A stretch of 64,000 bases of DNA, taken from contig NC_080069.1 of assembly GCF_949987535.1 (NCBI RefSeq), positions 43,079,269-43,143,268 of the forward strand, written 5' to 3'. Under the pieces are notes generated by a model. The model ran no database searches. It saw nothing but the letters and a program-made list of their open reading frames with translations, and had not been told where the DNA came from. The position numbers and the translations under genes were made by a program. Each line of letters starts with the position of its first letter. Position 1 is the stretch's first letter. Below are positions 12,301 to 23,399 of the stretch, piece after piece. This stretch comes from Balaenoptera acutorostrata. Taxonomy: Eukaryota > Chordata > Mammalia > Artiodactyla > Balaenopteridae.

Positions 12301-12429
12301 CTAGCCGGGGCTTGGCGGGTGGAGGGGGCTGTGTCTCAATAAACCGCGCATCCCTGCTCCACTGCCAAAACCCACACAAATCTTCTGGACTGGTTCTTAG
12401 GGCTCCTGGTCAGGATCGGTGACATGCAG

Positions 12430-13520
12430 CCAAGGTTCACACTCCATCACAGTTAATACTCCAGCTGGAACCCTGAGCCTTATGTGAAAAGTAGGAATTT
12501 AAAGTTCACACTCAAGACTTCTAGGGGCTCTGGAATTCATCCTCAGCTTCACACTGGGACACTTAAACTCATATGGACTCGCACCAAGAAATTACACCAG
12601 GACAATGAACTTGCACTCAGATTCACACTTATGTTCTTGTCATATCCAGTGATACACTTCAGTCCTGTAGTTTACACTCAGACTCACATTGGGACTCTAG
12701 GCTCACACTTTAGATTCACATTTCTGTCCTGAGGCTCATAGGTTAACATTGAGACCTAGAGCCCATGCTCAGAACACACTGGAGTCCTAGGGCTTACACT
12801 GGGACTCACACTAAGACCCTGGAGCTTTCTCAGATTCACACATTCTGAGGCTCACACTCAGACTCACATGGAGAACCTGGGGCCCATATTTGAACTCAAG
12901 GACTCACGTAGGACACTGGGGTTGATACACTCATGCTCACATCAGTTCACCCTCAGATTCACACTAGAACATGCAAGATTCTCACTTCCATCCTGGGATC
13001 ACTTAGGGACCCAGACTTATAATGGGACCCCAGTGCTCACACTCAGACTCACATGGGGAAATGTAGCTCACATTCAGAAAGCCCTGAAGACCAGGGGCTC
13101 ACATTCAGACGAACACTAGGTCTCTAATGCCTATACTGACTTGTCTGGGAATCCTGGGGTTCACAGACTCACACTTCCGTCCTGGGGCTTACAGTCACAT
13201 GCACACTGGGACCTACATTCGCAGTCAAACCTATACTTGCATCTTGGAGTTCACACTCAGATTGACATCCCTGTCAATTACATTAAACTTGCTTCCATCC
13301 TGGGGCTTGTGCTCAGACCCACACTAGGGCCCTAGTGCTCACACTCAGACTCATGCTTGCACCTTGAGGCTTTCATATTCACATGGGAGCCCTGGGGTTC
13401 ACACTTAGAATGACACACAGTTATGCTTCCACCTGGGGCTCACATTCAAACCCACATTAAGATTGTGTTCACACTCCCAGTGGAACTTAGAACTCATAGT
13501 TAAATACACCCATGCTTATG
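12430..13520 (+). repeat. CA/CT-rich degenerate tandem array
   Basis: About 1.1 kb is built from variants of 'ctcacactcagactcacat' separated by phrases such as 'tgggaccctggggc' and 'tcctggggct'. The spacing of the 'cacactcagactcaca' core varies over tens of bases, so the array is old and eroded. Its composition is roughly the complement of the TG-rich block just upstream. Open frames through it are repetitive and not credible as proteins. Confidence 0.75.
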
Positions 13521-16500
13521 GTGTGTCTCAGGGCAGTTGGGGACAGGAACAAGATCTGTCCTCTCCAAAGGTGGGGAGGGGAGGAGATACACGTTTGGTC
13601 ACGTCTCTTACTTGGGTTGTGGGCTGATGGAGAGGGTGGTGGGAAACACTGACCCAGTAAAATTTTTCTGCCTTTTCTTCCAGAGGAGACTAGGCTCTCA
13701 TGGCAGGGAGGTTGAGTGGCTTTTTTGGTACAGGGGTGACATGTACCCTTAGAGTTCCCCCATGTACATGCACATCCCCCTTAAATAGTTTTGGGTACCC
13801 TTCCTGTGATAGAGAGGGTCAGGTATGGGGAAATGAGATTCATGTTCTCCCAAGACATCTCCCCCATCCCAATCATCCTTAGGATGGGAGAGGTGTGAAG
13901 ATTGACTTGGTGAGGTGTAGACCTCTGGCTCCTTTGACCTTTCCAGGATGGTGAATCTCTGATTTTAAGGGAGATGGTAGCCCCAGATCTGTGGTGAGAA
14001 GGTGGCTGGAGGAGAAGACTAGACTGGAACCCACCCGCTTCTCTCTCCTCTGCCCTGGCTGGAAAGGGGTTGGACCAAGTTATGTTGTATCTCACAGTGT
14101 CTCCTGGAATGCCTGAGTACTTACTCTGTCTCCAGGGTATGCCCAGGGTTCTCCACTCTGCTTCTTCCCAAAAGAGCAATAGCCCTGGGGAGGGGGGGCA
14201 ATTGGGTCAGGTTGCAACCAACCTTAGGACTCCACCTGCCTTGGAGACACTGCCCGGGGCTTTATATACCTTCCCACTGTGGAGGCCAGTGGGCGGGGCT
14301 GCTGAGGTACCTGAGCATCCCTTGGGAGCCCACGAAGTAGGGACCTGGCCCTCAGGCTCAGATGGCTAGGCTGTAACTGCTCCTTGTCCCAGAGGGGGAC
14401 ACGTGCTCTCCAGCCCCCCTATGGGGGTGGGGGGCTCGAAGGCGAAGTGCCCTGCTCTGCCCTCCCATGGCGAGTTGAAGTGTAAATGAATCGGAAACAG
14501 ATGGAGCATATTTTCTTTGAAATGCAGGTGGGTTGGGGGGGAATCCTGTGTGCCTGGTTGGGAGGGGGGGGCGTCGCAGAGAACAAGGAGGCTGAGAAGA
14601 GAGAGCTGACCCCTCCTCCAGACCCGCTGTGGGGTTGCGGGGAGTGGAGGAGACCTCAGCTGTGTAAACTCCTGTGGCCCAGGGTGACCACACCCACCCC
14701 GGCTCCTGGCTTCCTGTGGGGAGGGGCTGGGGAGCCTAGTGGTCCCTGTGGGCTGAGAGCCCTGAGGTCGTCACCCCCCTTTACCTCTGCAGAGGGCAAA
14801 GAGAGCCCCCAAAGCACAGAGCATGCTGGGTTGGGGGTCACCAGAGCCAAGGAGTGGGAGGAAGAGCTGGGGCAGATGTGGGGAAGAGTTAGACCCTGCT
14901 GCTGCGGGGAACCAGCTCCCAGAAGCTGGGGCTGGAGCTACAGTGGAAGGAACTGAAGTTAGACTATGGTGGTGACTTCTGGGCAGTCCAAGGGCCCGTC
15001 CTGGGGTTTAGGAATGGACTGAAGCATCCTCAGTCCTGAAAGAAGTCAGCATGCCCCACCATATATTACCTGTACTTCCTCTTCACAGTACTCACCAAGG
15101 CTGCATAGTAATTGCCTGTGAACTCTGGGACCTAGGGACTGGGGTCTGCTTTGCTTACCACCCACCCACCCTGCCCCTGGCACAGACCAGGTACACAGTG
15201 GGAGGGCATTGCTGAGTAAATTATACATCTTTTTCTCTCTAGCCAGACAGAGCGCTGTTGGTGGGCAGGACCATGTCCCTAACTCCTGGCACAGTACCTG
15301 ACAGGGATTAGGTGCTCAAGAAATGTTGAGGAATGAACATTGAGTGGGACAGACCATGGGGAGAGGGGACTCTCTGGGGTTTGTGGCTTGAGACCCAACA
15401 GCCTCTGTTGTATAACCCTGTTTGGCTCAAAGGACCCCTGAGTGATTTGCAGCTAGACTAAAGGAAGGACTTCCCTGCCTTCAGGGAAGGAGTGCAAAGG
15501 ATAGGCAGCTTCTTTCTTGAAAAGGTGTGGACTAGGTGAGACTGGGGCAGGGCAATGACCCTGCTTCTGTGGCAGAGGTCAGAGGTCACCTCTGTCCTCT
15601 CCCCAGCTTCAGGATTTTTCAGAAGATGGGAAAGTCCTTTTCTCCCCACGTGGTTGTGAGCATGTCATGTCCCTTGCTCTCTCTGGGTCTGGGTTTCTTG
15701 GACTATAGCTAAGGCAGTGGACCCCATGTATGAGCCTTTGAGGCTGGGTTCCGAGTTTGTTTAGCTGCTGTGGGCACCACGGACTGTCTGTATTGGTTAT
15801 TAATGTCTGTCTGAGAACAGAGGGTTCGGATCCTAAAAATACCCTGTCCATCCAGAGCCAAGGAGTTGCTGGTGTGGGTCAGTGTAGCAGTGGCTGCATC
15901 TTGATCGGATAGGCACAGAGGCAGGAGAGACTGGGAGAGTGTGGGGAAACTGAGGCAGCATGAGTGAGAGTTGCACAGGAGACAGAGCCTTTGTTTTATA
16001 TGGAACAAAGGTTTATAAAATAGTGGTGCCAGTTAGTCAAATTATGGCAACGTTTAGGGTAAACTGTTATCCTGCACTGCAGAGAATTTCTTTCTCAGAG
16101 AGCCTGGAGATACATCTGATATCAGACATAAAAATCGAGTAGTCAATAGTACTCTAATAGTCATTTCAAGTCCAGCTTCAGGATGTTCCAAAATAGTGTG
16201 TGGCAAAGAACAAAATCTTCCCCAAGTAGCCTTTTCTGAGCCACTGCCTCCATCCCTACCTCCTAGAGCTCTTCCTTGCAGCCCAAGACCCAATGAGGTT
16301 CTTCCACACCCTATTCTATAGGTCCCCACCTCACTTCCGACCCCCATGCCTCTGTGTAGCCCCTCTCCCCCAGGAGAAAGGAACTGCACAGTGGGCCCCA
16401 AAAGGTAAGAAGAGCCCCAGCCTCTGAGGGCAGATGTCACGTGACCCTGGCCCGTGAGCTGACCTTTCTGGGCCCCTCCGTGAAATCGTGAGATGAGGGG

Positions 16501-17240
16501 CTGGGCCCTGGCCCAGGCCCTGAAAGAAGGCGGTTTTGGCACCCATCCAGGTCCTTGACGTCAATGACTCTCCAAATAATGGAATCAATATTGGGGGGTG
16601 GGGGCCAGCGTGAACCAGGCCCCAGCGATTAGAAACAGATCAGCACAAACCCGCAGCTGATTCTGATAGAGCTGCCTTGGAGAGCTAGGGTGGGAGGCCT
16701 GGAAGGAGGTGGACCTGGGGGGGCTCAGGAATGGAGGCGGAGCCACGGCGTGTCCAAAGCGTGAGAGTACACAAGTGGGCAGAGACTCTGGGGCTGCCTG
16801 GGTTGGAATGATGGGGTGGGAAAAGGGGGGCTGTCCTCGTCCCTTCCTCCTTTGAGCCTGTGGGGTTCCAAGGCTGGGGAAGCTTTGTGAATGGAAACTT
16901 CTTCCAGCCAGTGAGTGATGAAGAGTGGGCAAGGGGAGTTCAGAGTTCATTCCTCTCTGTGTCCCCAGACCTGGGCCTCTAGGCCACATTAGGGGTCACA
17001 GGTTATACCCAGGGAAGGGGGAGAGTTCTGAGTGAGACCTAAGGGAAACGACCTTTTGCTTGGGGGCATTGGGCATTAATCCAAGATAGAGAAATGGGTA
17101 TTCCCCTTCAGGTTGGGGGTCTGGCCTCCTTCCCTAGCCCATGTCCTCTCAGCCCTGTAGAAGGCAGCAGGTGAGGATGGAGGGGGCCGTGGGGTCCACA
17201 GGGGGCTGGCCTGGTGGCAGCTGACAAAAAACAGGAAGAA
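13520..17240. other. First-intron sequence, no gene seen
   Basis: Mostly unique DNA. A short MIR 3' end is visible near 15290-15330 ('cctggcacagtacctgacag'). G-runs occur at 14192-14200 and 14535-14570. The AT-rich piece near 14485-14527 and the block at 16545-16680 look less random than their surroundings. No exon with paired splice sites and coding content was found. Confidence 0.5.
16545..16680. promoter_or_regulatory. AT-rich conserved-looking block in intron 1
   Basis: Contains a CRE-like 'tgacgtcaatgactc' near 16557, where 'tgacgtca' is the palindromic cAMP-response core. It is followed by 'aataatggaatcaatattg' and 'agcgattagaaacagatcag'. These are binding-site-like words in a GC-rich intron. 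Function is inferred only. Confidence 0.35.
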
Positions 17241-17244
17241 GGGC

Positions 17245-17320
17245 TGGGGGAGTGGCTGTAATTACGGGGCATTTATTATTAATCAGATGAAATTGCTGGA
17301 AGCAGCTGGTGTAATGTGTG
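17245..17320. promoter_or_regulatory. Homeodomain-site-rich block in intron 1
   Basis: A compact AT-rich stretch has the palindrome 'gtaattac' at about 17258, then 'atttattattaatcagatga', which resembles PBX/HOX TGATTAAT sites on the reverse strand, then an E-box 'cagctg' at about 17303. No repeat family is recognised. This is a candidate neural enhancer by composition only. Confidence 0.35.
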
Positions 17321-17399
17321 TAGTGATACAGACTCTGCATGCCCCCAACACAGGCACACTCGAGTGCACACTTACACACGTACCACACACTGCCTGAGT

Positions 17400-17700
17400 C
17401 TTGTTTGTTTTCAGTTTTCTTCTTGTGAAGGTGGGATGGTTCTATATGTCTGTGTCTATCCTTCTGTGTTTTTTCACGTTGGCCTGTATCCTCCTCTCCC
17501 TCTATTGTCTCCTTTTCCCGCTGTCTCTGTCATTCCTTGGTCCCGTGTGTCTGTCTCTTGTCTTCCTGTCTTTGGGCCTACCTATCTCTTGGTGTGTCTG
17601 TATCTGTTACCACCAGCCAGCCTGTCTCTAACACCTTGTTTTAGTTTCTGGCCATCTCTCCCTGGTTGGTGGTACCTCTGCCTCTCTGGGCAGAGTTGGA
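17400..17700 (+). repeat. TCTG/CT-rich cryptic simple sequence
   Basis: Imperfect 'ctgtgtctgtctc' type motifs on the + strand, with strong T/C over A/G bias. No regular period. Confidence 0.55.
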
Positions 17701-17894
17701 TGACATGGAGTCCCTTTCTCATGGGTATGTGTTTAGGCACTTGATCATGCCTTTGGCAGACACATCTGGGACCTGTTTTGGCAGGGAGAGGAGCAGTTGA
17801 ACCCTGAGAATCTTCCGGGGTCTTGTAGAAGTCGAGGGCTCTGTTAAGTAAGTGGAGTCCTAGAAGCAACAGTGACTTTCAGAATAGCCAGCTT

Positions 17895-18045
17895 TCTTAC
17901 CAACTACCAGTCATGTGACTTTGGGCAAGGTGCTTTTGTTCTCTGAGCCTCAGTTTTCCCACCTGCAAAAACTGTATGTTAAGTCCTCAGCATGGTATCC
18001 GGCTCATCAAGGACGCTGAGCAAGTGTTAGCTGTTCCTATTACTA
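17895..18045 (+). repeat. MIR SINE fragment
   Basis: The MIR core is readable as 'catgtgactttgggcaaggt', 'ctgagcctcagttttcccac' and 'cctcagcatggtatcc'. It is diverged and joined to a second MIR just downstream. Confidence 0.75.
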
Positions 18046-18084
18046 TTGGGAAAGTCACTGTGTTGGTGGGAGAGAGATCTGCAG

Positions 18085-18320
18085 AGCCAAACTGGTATAG
18101 CAGAAGGGCTTTGGAGCTAGATTTGCCCTCATATCTATGCTCTGGAACGGATCAACTGTGTGGTCTTGGGCAAGTTAACCTCCCCGAATCTCAGTTTTTT
18201 CAGCTGTCAAATGGGAATAATAATAGAACCTACCTCACGGAGAAGTCATGAAGATTAAATGAGATCATGCATATAAAGTGCCTAACTGTTCCTGACACAT
18301 AACAGATGCTCAATAAATCG
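18085..18320 (+). repeat. Near full-length MIR SINE
   Basis: The order of elements follows the MIR consensus: 'ggtatagcagaagggctttg' (tRNA-like head), 'gtggtcttgggcaagttaac', 'gggaataataatagaaccta', 'gattaaatgagatcatgcat' and the 3' end 'gatgctcaataaatcg'. It ends about 400 bp before the proposed exon 2. Confidence 0.85.
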
Positions 18321-18721
18321 TAGTGGTGATGAGGAGAAAACAGTATGATGGTGGGTGTTTATGCCCTGCTGGGGGCCATGTGTCTCTGTGTGAGTATGCA
18401 TGGGAGAATATGTGTGACATGGAGGTGCTTGTGTCTGTGAACTGGTTGTGTGGGGATTTTGGATTGTCTTTGGGTGCATATCTATGTGTGGTGTCAGGCC
18501 ACTGGCTTCTGGCCTCCTTTTGTCCCTGTGGTTCAGAACCTGAGGTCTGCAAAGGGTGCCGCAGGGAGTCTGGATCACTCCCAACTTTTTCTCTTCTAGA
18601 CACTTACCTGCTGCCTGCCTCAGTCTCTCCTTCTCACAGTGGGGTTGTGAGTGTGAAATGAGCTCTGAGTTGGACTAAGGTCTCTTCTGTGGCCTCTGAT
18701 TTGTGCCCTTTGCCCTTCTAG

Positions 18722-18836
18722 AATCCAGCCTTGTCACATCGTCCCGCCTCCTTGGTTTTGGAAGTCTCAGGAAGAGTTTGGTCTGGAGGAGGAGGAGGGA
18801 CATTGATGTGCTCGGTGTGCGGCCAGCGGTGAAGAG
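18722..18836 (+). other. CNTFR: Proposed CNTFR exon 2 (5' non-coding) with a short uORF
   Basis: An acceptor with a pyrimidine tract ('ccctttgcccttctag', AG at 18720-18721) and a donor ('gaagag' then 'gtacgt', GT at 18837) frame 115 nt. If this exon joins 31269, the CNTFR start codon gets a strong context, GAG-ATG-G. The exon has one ATG, at 18806, opening an 8-codon frame (Met-Cys-Ser-Val-Cys-Gly-Gln-Arg) that stops at 18830-18832. The stop is 4 nt before the main ATG after splicing. The uORF start context is weak (T at -3, T at +4), so leaky scanning would allow main-frame translation. The exon itself is a splice-site prediction and needs an mRNA. Confidence 0.55.
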
Positions 18837-20054
18837 GTACGTGCTGGGGACCCAGGGGAGGCAGGTCGGTTTCAGGGCATCTGGCAGGTGCACTGGGGCT
18901 GTGGGTCTGGGGATGCGAGTGAAGGAGGGCCTGAGAGCCCTTCCTGCTCTCCCCTCCTCCTTCCTTCTGAGGCTTTTCATGCCCTCATGACGGGCCTGTA
19001 AAGGGGAAGAGACTTACCCACAGTCACACAGGCAAGGGCAAAGCCAGGTCAGAAAACTGGGTTCTGCACTGAGGGAGCTGAATCTGGATGTGGGAGTATG
19101 TTTCTGTCTCACCGTCAGACTCCCTCTCTGCCCCCAAAGCATCTCTCTGGCTTGACAGCAGGGAGCAGCTGGGCTTGGAGGAGATGGGATGGAGGGTCAG
19201 AAAGTCCAAAATCTTCTGAGGCCAGCCTCGGGGGCTGGGCCTGACTCTCCCCGCCTTTCATTCCGGCCAGGCAAGGCCCCCGGATTGGCAGCCCCCAGGG
19301 TGGGGGTGTCCATGGGATCGAGGCGCGCTGGAGCGGAACGGAAGGGCCTATTGTCCGAAACCCGCCAGAGGCCCACAAAGGCCCGGCCGGGCTTTTCATC
19401 TCAGCTCCCAAACAGACTGGCCATTTTCCCGGCCTGGGAGTTGGGGGGGTTGGGGGGTGGGGCTGACCCTTCGGAACTAGGAATGGGGTGTTGTTGAGGG
19501 CGCAGGGGGTGGTATCCAGGCTGACAACATGGTCATAAAAGGGACAAAATGGAGCTGGGGTTCTGAAGAGGAGGAAGGGAGGCTCCAGAAGGCTGGAGAG
19601 AGTTAAGCTTCTGTCTCACTGTTCCCAGAGGACCTAGGGACTTGGAGTGGGGTATCTGACAGAAGTTCAGATTTACCCAATAATAGGGGGCACACCTGGA
19701 AGGAGTGTGATGGCCGGTTGGGAAAGTGAGCTGCTCAGCTGTGAGGGCCATAATCCTCCCCCCGATTGGGGACATCTTAGGGAGCTGGAACTGGGATCAG
19801 AGAAGAGAAGGCTAGTGGTCAGGCAAGAGAATGGGCTCCCTGCAGCAGGAGGGACTGAGGCCAGACAGCAGGAAGGACTTTCTGCCAATGAACAGTAGCT
19901 CAGATGCCCTGACCCTGTCCCTGGGGATCCCAGAGGATCACAGAGGCAGGGGAGCTGGAGAATACCCCTGGGGGCTAGGGCTGAGGCAGCTTCTGTGGGG
20001 GCAGACAGGGAGGCCGAGAGGGAGGACTTGGCAGTTCTGTCCACCCTCCCGCAG

Positions 20055-20150
20055 CAGCACCTTCAGCACCACTTTAAAGACAGCTTTTTAATTTAACAAA
20101 GTGGATGAAAAACTGTTTTTGGAAATAAAAGATATCTGCTGTCTCCCAGG
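20055..20150. promoter_or_regulatory. AT-rich noncoding block
   Basis: Contains 'agctttttaatttaacaaag', then 'gatgaaaaactgtttttgg', then 'aaataaaagatatctgctgt'. It is sharply AT-rich against its surroundings and belongs to no repeat I recognise. Possible enhancer; conservation not tested. Confidence 0.3.
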
Positions 20151-20194
20151 CTAGCACTCAGCCCTTGCAGAGAACCTCTCTCTGGGTTTCTTCT

Positions 20195-20490
20195 TGCCGT
20201 GGGTGACTCCTTTCCTCTCTCTCTGTCTGTCTCTTTTGTTTGTTTGTTTGTTTCTGCTCTTCAGCCCCCCAGCTTCCCCTCGGCCTCCCCATCACCCCCC
20301 GATCCCCGGCCCCATTCAGCCTCCATGGGAGTGTCATCCTCAGCCTCTTATTTCCGTGTCTCAGTATCTCCTTCTGTCTCTCTGCTCCCAGTCTCTCTCT
20401 TCCGGGGCTTGTCTCTCTCTCCTGATTCGTCTCTGTCTCCCAGCCTGTCTCAATCTCTGTCTCCCTTCCCCCCCTCCTTTCTCCCCCAAC
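20195..20490 (+). repeat. CT-rich simple sequence
   Basis: TCTCTGTCTC and (TTTG)n motifs, for example 'tttgtttgtttgtttg' near 20236. Pyrimidine bias on the + strand. Confidence 0.55.
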
Positions 20491-20499
20491 CCCTGCTCT

Positions 20500-20725
20500 A
20501 AATGGGTCTATTTAAAACACCCGACGCTGCCAAGTCAGAAAAGCGTCTCCTGATAAAGCGCATTAGGCGGAGGGAGGGAGGAGGAGGGAGGAGGGAAGAG
20601 GGAGCGGCGGGCAGATGGATTGATCCAAGCCGGTAACCCCATTAATCAGGCATTGTGGATCCCCCTCCCTCCCCCAGCTTCAGCCCCTTCAGAGCTAAAA
20701 GCCGCTTAAATATTTATCACCCCTC
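20500..20725. promoter_or_regulatory. Noncoding block with bicoid/PBX-like sites
   Basis: Includes 'gcgtctcctgataaagcgca' near 20543 (a GATA core), 'agatggattgatccaag' near 20612 and 'ccattaatcaggcattg' near 20638 (TAATCA/GGATTA-type cores), and 'cttaaatatttatcac' near 20705. The cluster lies 0.8 kb before CpG island C. Regulatory function is inferred. Confidence 0.35.
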
Positions 20726-21549
20726 CCCCATGGGGGCGAGGGGAGGGGTGTGTGGCCCTTGGTGTGAGTGTCCCCAGCCGCCTGGTCTCCCCGCATGCGT
20801 GTGTACACATGCGTGCATGTGCTTGTGCGTGCACATCTGACAGGCCCAGGGCCCAACTGTCGTCTTGCCCTCCCACCACTTGAGTGGCTTGCTCCCCTGA
20901 GCAGCCTCTGGGGACCTTGGGGTTCTGGCCTGTCTCCTGCCCCTCCTGAAGAGTTGGGCATGCAGAGTAGATACCCTGGGCTCCGTTGGGGGTCCTCATG
21001 CCCCCCAAAGTGCAGGACTGGGAGGCATTGCAGTGTCGTTCTCAGGAGGCAAGAAGGGGAGCTTTGGTTCAATGTCCAGATTCCTCCAGATTCCCAGTGC
21101 AAGAAGTCACCTGGGGAGTATAGAGTTGGGGACTCTACGTTTCTAGAGTGCACGAAGGTCCCTTGGAAGGCTGGTGGAGGTTCCCCCTTTCTCCTCACAG
21201 GGCAGAAATACGACCTGGGGGTGGGATGGGGGCTTCCCATTACCCTCAGACATGCGGGAGGGCAACCTGGGCCGGGAGGGGGTCCCCATCACCCCCAGAG
21301 AATAGAAAGGTGGCCGCTCTCTGGGGGTGATGTGAGTTGGAGCCCCCATGGCAGCAGAGGTCAGCCCTGAGTGAGACCGGCAGGGGTTTGTCCCAATTGG
21401 CCCGAGACAACTTGGCCCTGGGCGGGGGAAGGGAGGCCGTGGCCGGCCCTGGGTGTGAGGAGGGGCCCCGGCCCGGAGCCGGGAGGGTCCCTTCCCCCTC
21501 CCCTCCCCCTGCATCGAGTGCCACATCTCCTCCTGACTCAGACAATTAG

Positions 21550-22010
21550 ATTCAAAGGATGACCTCACTGCCTGCCGTCCCTCACTCGCTCCCTCTGCTA
21601 GCTCAGCTCGCTCGCTCGCCGCGCGCTCCTTCCTCCCCTCCTCCCGGCCCGCTCGCCGCCTCGCCCGCCCGCCCGCCGGGACTCTCGGGGGTGGGGATGG
21701 GGGTGGGTGGGTGGGGGGACACGCCTGCTCCCCAGGCCGCCCGGGCCCCAGCCCCGAACCCCCGGGGCCCGATGCCCGCGGGCGGCCGGGCGCACCCACG
21801 GAGCGCCGGAGGCACCGACTGGGCGCCTGCACGGGGACCCAGGTCAGTGGCCGCGCAGCCGCAGGGCCGGAGAACTTGTCACCCCCGCTGCCGCGGCAGA
21901 GACGCCCCCGCCCGCGCCGCCCGCCAGCCCGCCAGCCCGCCTCGCCGCTTCCCGCTCCTTTCTCGGCCCCCGCCCCCCGCGGCTGCTCGGCCCTCCCTCT
22001 GCCAAGCTGT
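21550..22010. promoter_or_regulatory. CpG island C inside the CNTFR 5' intron
   Basis: A second CpG-dense region, about 11 kb downstream of the main promoter, with 'ctcgctcgctcgccgcgcgc' near 21608 and many GCC/CGC words. Just before it, 'tgactcagacaattagattc' near 21534 gives an AP-1-like and a homeodomain-like word. A possible donor, 'ggacccag' then 'gtcagt', lies at 21842/21843. The simplest reading is an alternative CNTFR promoter; an intronic enhancer or a noncoding transcript start are alternatives. Human CNTFR is known to have transcripts with different 5' ends, but I cannot match this one. Confidence 0.5.
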
Positions 22011-22299
22011 CTCTCTTCTCTTCTCTTTCTCCCCCCCCTCAGCCCCCCTCCTCTGCAGCCGGTGGGAGGGGCTGGGACTTCCTGAGGTCCCAGGGATGGG
22101 GCCGGGGCCCAGTGGCTGCAACTGGACCAGGCCTCTGAGCGAGGAGGGGGCTCTGGCTGTGTGCGTTGGCCTGGGGGAGGGGACCAGCACCTGGGTGGGA
22201 AGGGGGCTACTGAGAGAGAGGCCCAGGGTGTGGGGGACATCTAGACAGAGGGCATGAGCTCCTGATAGCTTTCTTTTCTCCCATCCTGTGGGCCTCTCG

Positions 22300-22543
22300 C
22301 CTGGCTTCATGTGTCCCCACCTCCTAGCTAACTTCAGTCCCCGCGGCCTGGCTTCATTTGGCCCCCACAGCCTACGTTCTTTTGGGCCCTGTCGCCTAGT
22401 TTCCGCAGACCTTGCTGCCTGATTTCTTTTGTCCCCACGGCCTGCTTTTCCTAAGTCCCCATCACCTGGCTTTATGGGGTTGCCCTGCCTGGTTTCCTTA
22501 GGTTCTGCTGCCCGGTGTTTGCTCCCCCGCCTGGCTTCCGTGG
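22300..22543 (+). repeat. Eroded 23-24 bp minisatellite
   Basis: About ten units start with CCTGG, CCTAG, CCTGA or CCTGC and have the form 'cctggcttcatttggccccc' plus 'acag'. Starts fall about every 23-24 bases (near 22300, 22347, 22371, 22395, 22418, 22441, 22465, 22488). Units differ at many positions, so the array is old. Confidence 0.65.
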
Positions 22544-23399
22544 AGCCCTCTCAGGCTCACGTTAGGATGGGGCATCAGGGCTCAAGCTACACCTGGAGTG
22601 GCAAGTGGTGAGGATGTCAGCAGCATTGCCAATTGTTCTCCAGTTGGGGCCCTGCCAGCACAGCCTGGATTCCTTTCTGCCTGGACAGCGACACAGCGTC
22701 CTCTCTTGTGATGGGAGGTGGGGCTGCAGGGTCCAAGGACACTTTAGGATTCTTGTCCTCAGTGGTTTGTCAGAGGAGCACTGGCTTGGCCAGTGCTGTC
22801 CCCATCTCTCTTTGGGGTCTGACAGTGATGACAGGGCTTTGGCAGGGGTTGGGGGTTGAGGTCGAGGCCTCATCTCCTTCCCCTTGCCTCCCTTCCTGCA
22901 GCCAGCCCTGACATTCAGGTTCCCTATAGACAGTTGTAGGCACAGAGAGGTTTTGAAGAGGCCTGGGGTCACTCAGCAGGTAGCTCGGCTGAGAGCTGCT
23001 GCTGCCGCTCATCCTGGAGAAGAGGGGGTGAGGAGGTGAGGCAGGAGGGCCCTGGGGAGCAGGCTGGTTTCTGGGGTTTGCTGGCTCCTGCTGCCACCAG
23101 TGCCACCATCTCTTCACCCGGGGGCTCCCTCACCCCTCTGCTCTGGCCAGGATCTCCCCTCATTCCCAAATACTGGCAAAAGCAGGGCCAGGAGAGGAAG
23201 GAGCTGAGTAAGGAATAGTCTGTTTCCTTGATTTTCAGGAACTTTCCCTTCCTGCTTTAGGCCACCCTGAGCTTTATCCTCTCTTGCCCCAGGCACAGGC
23301 CAGGCAACCCGAGGTCCCAGCATGGAGTATGTATCTATTTCCTACTGCTGAGCGTAGGGGTGTGAGGGCTGAGGGTGCTGGGGAGGGGGGGCGGGGAGG

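Noticed and set aside
21143..22240. 365-codon reverse-strand open frame over CpG island C
   Set aside because: Pro/Arg/Gly/Ser-rich with no domain, and overlapped by several long frames in other phases. A by-product of base composition.
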